A stretch of DNA of 64,000 nucleotides from Alligator mississippiensis (Eukaryota > Chordata > Crocodylia > Alligatoridae): assembly GCF_030867095.1 (NCBI RefSeq), contig NC_081824.1:348724203-348788202 (forward strand). Direction: 5' to 3'. This document shows, in pieces, positions 60,298-64,000 of this stretch. Each line of letters begins with the position of its first letter. Position 1 is the stretch's first letter. The notes under the pieces are model-generated. The model did no database searches. It was given only the letters and a program-made list of their open reading frames with translations, and was not told the origin of the DNA. The translations under genes and the position numbers were made by a program.

Positions 60298-61354
60298 TAG
60301 AGCATGCAATTTACAGCTGATTCTGTCTGCATAAAAGCATCAGTTTTGAAGTTGTAATATACTATGCAATTAAAATGATGTTTATAACATGAATATAACT
60401 ACATTTCATACATTTCCAATACCTTCTGTCCTCTAACAAACTAATGTAAGCAATTAATATTTAGCAGAGACAAGTTTAAATGTCTAGATTAAAACCTTTC
60501 CTGAATATTTTTCTTTATAAAAGCCACGGCTTTCCATTGAGAAAAGACAGGGCTGAATGTTGCTTCAGGGAAGGTATGGGTGGATGGAGGGAAAAAGGAG
60601 CTTTCCAGATGCATTGTGGAAATACCTTTATTTTCCCACATTCCATGAAAGAGTGTTCTAGCAAAAACAATCTTCTCCTGTGGTGGAAATACATTGCCTG
60701 GCAAAGGGGATGAAAGAAAAGGCTAGTATACACAGGAATCTCCCTCAAAGCCAAAGGGGAAATTAAATGCAATGATCTGTTGTGCCTTATCTACATGCAA
60801 TTTAGAAATTCTGGGTGCTGTAATGAAGTCATTACTCTTAAATTGCTGTATCCCAGAATGCATGTATGTTGATGCAGAATGTAGAGTTCACTGACCAGGG
60901 ATGTAGCATGTCCATCCCAGATGAGAGACTCTGGAGAGAGGTTAACTTTAATGACTGCATTCTGACCACATTCAAGCTAATGGGTTGGCTTAGGTCTACA
61001 ACAACCAGATCTCTCCAAATATCTCTACATATTTTGGAGAGTGGGAGATCATTAAATGTAGGACAAAACTTGTGTATTGGTAAGCAGACATGCAAACAGA
61101 TTCTCAGAGCCATATAGGAAGAACTGGGTCAAGAGAAAGGGATAAGCTTATGTCCAGAAAGTGTGTTAAAGAAGCTAAGGAAAGGAACAATGCTATGGCC
61201 CACTCAGGCCAAGGAAAGAAGTTCACATGACAACAGTGCACTTGTAATCACTTACACTCACCAGGGTAGACGGTGACACAATATGCAAGGCAAAAAGGAA
61301 AGGCAAATCTAAAAGCACGTTGGACCAGTGAACTGGAATCCAGTGTGGGGTACC
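58114..61354. other. Non-coding sequence without identified gene
   Basis: Mostly unique; it includes a (TG)n(AG)n microsatellite at 60264-60299. No gene is supported. Confidence 0.5.
60264..60299. repeat. (TG)n(AG)n compound microsatellite
   Basis: About six TG units are followed by about eleven AG units. Confidence 0.95.
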
Positions 61355-61900
61355 AGTTACTGATGAGCTGTCAGGTAGCTCTACCAAGACTCTGGCAGTC
61401 TCTCTTATAGATACCAGGCCTCAGTAGAAGTATTGTTGGCAATTATGGACTCTACATTCTAAGAACTATGTAGAGAAACTGGAGACAATTGAGAGACATG
61501 TAAGAAAAATATTAAAAGGGGTTGGAATAAAAGCTGAACAAGGGAAGTTTGAAAGAACTAGATATGCTTGGTTTGGAGCGGAGGAAATTAAGGGACCATA
61601 TGATAGCCGTTTTCAAATAACTGAAAGACTACCATAAAAAAAAGAGACCATCTCCTTCCTCCTCCATCACAGTAGGCAGGACATGAGGCAATGTGATTAA
61701 ACAGTAACAATAAAGATTTTCATTAAATCTCAGAACAAATTTCCTTGCAGGACAATGAACAAGCCACATAGGAAAGTTTTGGAATCTCTTTCACAGATGG
61801 CTTTCAGAAATATGCTGTCTGGGGTGGTTCTGGAAAAGCACTTCCTGAAGGAGGTTGGACTAGATAATCCTGGAGATCCTTACAAATCCTATGATTTTAT
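61355..61900 (+). pseudogene. Very old CR1/L3-like LINE 3' remnant
   Basis: The order of motifs follows a CR1 3' third, but with heavy decay: ttgagagacatgtaagaaaa, ggagcggaggaaattaaggg and ccatatgatagccgttttca (the RLRGD-V-I-AIF region), then atttccttgcaggacaatga, gttggactagataatcctgg and agatccttacaaatcctatg. No intact frame is left. It is clearly older than the other CR1 copies in the window. Confidence 0.75.
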
Positions 61901-63480
61901 TAGCTAGCAGGGGCATGAATTTATGCATTTGTTAGTTAAAATATGGGTGGCACATAATCCAGGAGGCATCCATGAAACCATAGTGTTGGTGAAACCTGTC
62001 CAGTATGCACAGAGTTTTTGCTGAGAGTAAAGAGTGCCTGACCACCAGTTGTGCTGGCCCAATTTGAGATATGACATCATGTTTCTCTGTGTTTGTACCT
62101 CTCCCATGATGTGTTTGAGAAAGCTGCTGAGAGATATGTCCTGCCTACCTGCTCCTGCCTTGCACCCCCAGACTTAGAAATAAGTAGGTGAAGCATCTCT
62201 CAGGGCTCTTGAGTATGCTGAAGATGGACCTTGAGGGTCATGGTGGAGGATGTCCTCTGAATGGTTGCATTGCCTCATTTCCAGGTTTGCTGCATTTAGA
62301 GAAAGAATAGGTGAATGTCCTGCACAGCAGCATTATCAGAGACCTGGAGACTCCTTGGCTAGGTGTGTGATTCCACAAGAGATGTATGGCCACCCTCACC
62401 TCATTGACTTTTCATGTATAGACTTCTAGTGGTTTGAGAGGGATCCTCCTGTAGAATGTGGTTTGCTCTCAGTAGTAATTATAAAACTCTCCTGTAATTC
62501 ACCATCTTTGCACCTAGAATGGGGAGATGTCACAGAGATGAAGAATTATTATTTTGCTATGCAAACCACAGGAGGTCAAAACACTAATGCAGATGAGATC
62601 AAATGGGGTTTATAAGATGGCCCAACATGTCTTTTTCTAATCTCCAATGTTCAAACAGATCAAAATCCAGTGCTATAAGATGTCTTTATCTTGTATCCAG
62701 TAAATGTTGCTGTATTTACAAGAGGAATTTCTACAACAGTTGCCTTGGTGTTTACTTTGTTTTCCTTTAATAGGCATTGCCGTAAGAATATTCAGACATG
62801 ACTCATAAGCAAGTAGAGAGGAATTTTAGGAAAGGGTACACAGAAATTAAAATCTAACTAATATTAAATAATTACTCCTTGATGTATATAACACAATAGT
62901 TTTAGATGTGCTTACTATACAGTCGTTATGCAATCATCAAACGCCACATCAATCCAATATAAAACTTCTCAGCATCTCAGAGTGGCTTTAAATGAATTAA
63001 CATGTATTTTACTTCCAAAAAAAGTTGAAAATGAAAACTAAAGAACTCATAATGTAAACTCTTACCCTGATGAATTATTCAGTTTATTTCAGTGGGATGG
63101 TGCATCTGCATAAGAATTCCTCATGAGTAAGGTTTTGCAGAGTCAACCCTGATGACTGATGATAAAGTTGTCTTCAGCTTAGTGTTGTCTACATAAAGAA
63201 AATGTGAAGACTTAAAAAAATCAATTTCAGTTTATTATTTTGTTTATCATGCCTAAAGCAGATTGGGTCGGACTCCTTCTTGCCTTTCACATTGATGTCA
63301 AGTGCTTTTGTGGTAACAATTCCTATCCACCCTCTACTGGCATCAATGGGTGCCTGTACATGCAACAAAATTGGTCTTTAAAGCGGCTTAATTGCCCTTT
63401 TGCACTATTCAGTGTATTCAGTGGTGTATTGTTATGTAGTAAGGTAAAACCCCTCCAAGGTATTTTAGTTTGCTATGTAA
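61901..63480. other. Unique A+T-rich non-coding sequence
   Basis: No gene or defined repeat is seen. Confidence 0.5.
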
Positions 63481-63943
63481 CAAAGTACAACAGCATACAG
63501 GGCACTGGAGGCCAACATGCTCAGGGAAGTTTGGGTTTGGCAGGCTTCCAGTGCCCCATGCACCGCTGCCTTCTCCAACAGCCAGCACACCCAGCTGTCC
63601 TCCTGTCACCTTGACACTAAGCCCCAGGGGCAAGCCAGCCATTCCTGGGTGGTCCCAGGCAGCAAGAAGGTGGCAGGAACAGTGCTGGAGCCTGCCTGCC
63701 TCTCCTGCAGTGGGGAGGCGAGCTGCCAGTGGACCTGGGCCGGGTGCCAATGGATGGGTGCCACTTAGGGGGTGCTGCCGCTGCAGAGAGAAGGACTGGG
63801 GTCTCTTGCAGCTCAGGAACCACTTGGTCTACCGCCAGCAGCTCGCCTCCCTCCCCCTCTGCCCCCCGCTGTGGGAGTGGTAGGAAAAAAAGAGGTTCGG
63901 GCCCCCTCACTCTTGTATACACAATGGGGGTTTACTTCTTCCA
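63481..63943. other. G+C-rich island near the window edge, possibly a transposon core
   Basis: Composition jumps from A+T-rich to G+C-rich near 63500 and back near 63905, as in the other TIR-element cores of this window. Long overlapping frames occur on both strands without recognisable domains. The partner terminus, if any, lies outside the window. Confidence 0.35.
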
Positions 63944-63998
63944 AAATTGAAACGGTGGGTTTTTAGACAACACAAGTTAAAACCCACCATTTCAATTT
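63944..63998. repeat. 20-bp inverted repeat (hairpin) at the window end
   Basis: aaattgaaacggtgggtttt (63944-63963) and aaaacccaccatttcaattt (63979-63998) are inverted copies with one mismatch around a 15-base loop. Confidence 0.9.
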
Positions 63999-64000
63999 AG

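Noticed and set aside
1..64000. Bacterial-type systems: CRISPR arrays, operons, phage, toxin-antitoxin
   Set aside because: No spaced direct repeats, no compact gene clusters, and eukaryotic retroelements throughout; tandem repeats present are minisatellites and microsatellites.
1..64000. tRNA or other structural RNA genes
   Set aside because: I did not find paired A-box and B-box promoter elements or a convincing cloverleaf by eye; a covariance-model search would be decisive.

Overview
This window reads as a stretch of vertebrate nuclear DNA between genes or deep inside an intron. It is mostly A+T-rich, with G+C-rich islands that all coincide with transposon cores. I recognise no complete host protein-coding gene, rRNA, tRNA or CRISPR array. 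Nearly everything that can be named is transposable-element sequence. CR1 LINEs are present at several ages, with 3' tails of the type ggtcccttccaaccct...ctatgaa. They occur alongside Harbinger-type and hAT-type DNA transposons, a Ty3/gypsy LTR retrotransposon and a Penelope-like element. This mix points to a non-avian sauropsid. I favour a crocodilian, with a turtle as the alternative; that is inference from repeat style, not from a marker gene.

Layout. 1-2.8 kb: unique sequence. 2.8-3.7 kb: a Harbinger-like non-autonomous element with a G-rich minisatellite core. 8.7-9.9 kb: a 5'-truncated CR1 carrying an unusual pair of perfect hairpins. 13.7-16.4 kb: a decayed Harbinger/PIF element on the minus strand, with a transposase relic followed in frame by a Myb/SANT-like fragment. 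22.7-23.9 kb: two hAT-type elements. 26.05-31.74 kb: one Ty3/gypsy LTR retrotransposon on the minus strand, bounded by LTRs and a near-perfect 5-bp target duplication. Its gag is split by a Harbinger-like element that itself contains a CR1, and its 5' LTR is split by a Penelope-like fragment with a readable GIY-YIG endonuclease domain. 31.8-33.9 kb: two hAT-type elements and a diverged tandem duplication. 35.1-36.1, 38.5-39.0, 41.1-41.9, 47.5-48.2 and 57.6-58.1 kb: further short-TIR elements with 3-bp target duplications where these can be read. 40.55-40.76 kb: a mariner-type MITE. 49.3-49.7, 53.6-53.8 and 56.5-56.9 kb: other TIR/hAT elements. 50.06-51.96 kb: a CR1 interrupted by another CR1. 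61.4-61.9 kb: a very old CR1 remnant. The last 60 bases hold a hairpin that may be the edge of another element.

The elements do not form a pathway; the interest is in their stratigraphy. Insertion order can be read from broken and rejoined sequence: the LTR element came first, then the TIR element and the Penelope-like fragment entered it, then CR1 entered the TIR element. Two weak non-repeat candidates remain. One is a possible minus-strand 5' exon near 45.81-46.08 kb ending in a consensus splice donor. The other is a stretch near 42.0-42.3 kb that is open on both strands. I found no convincing undescribed biological system.
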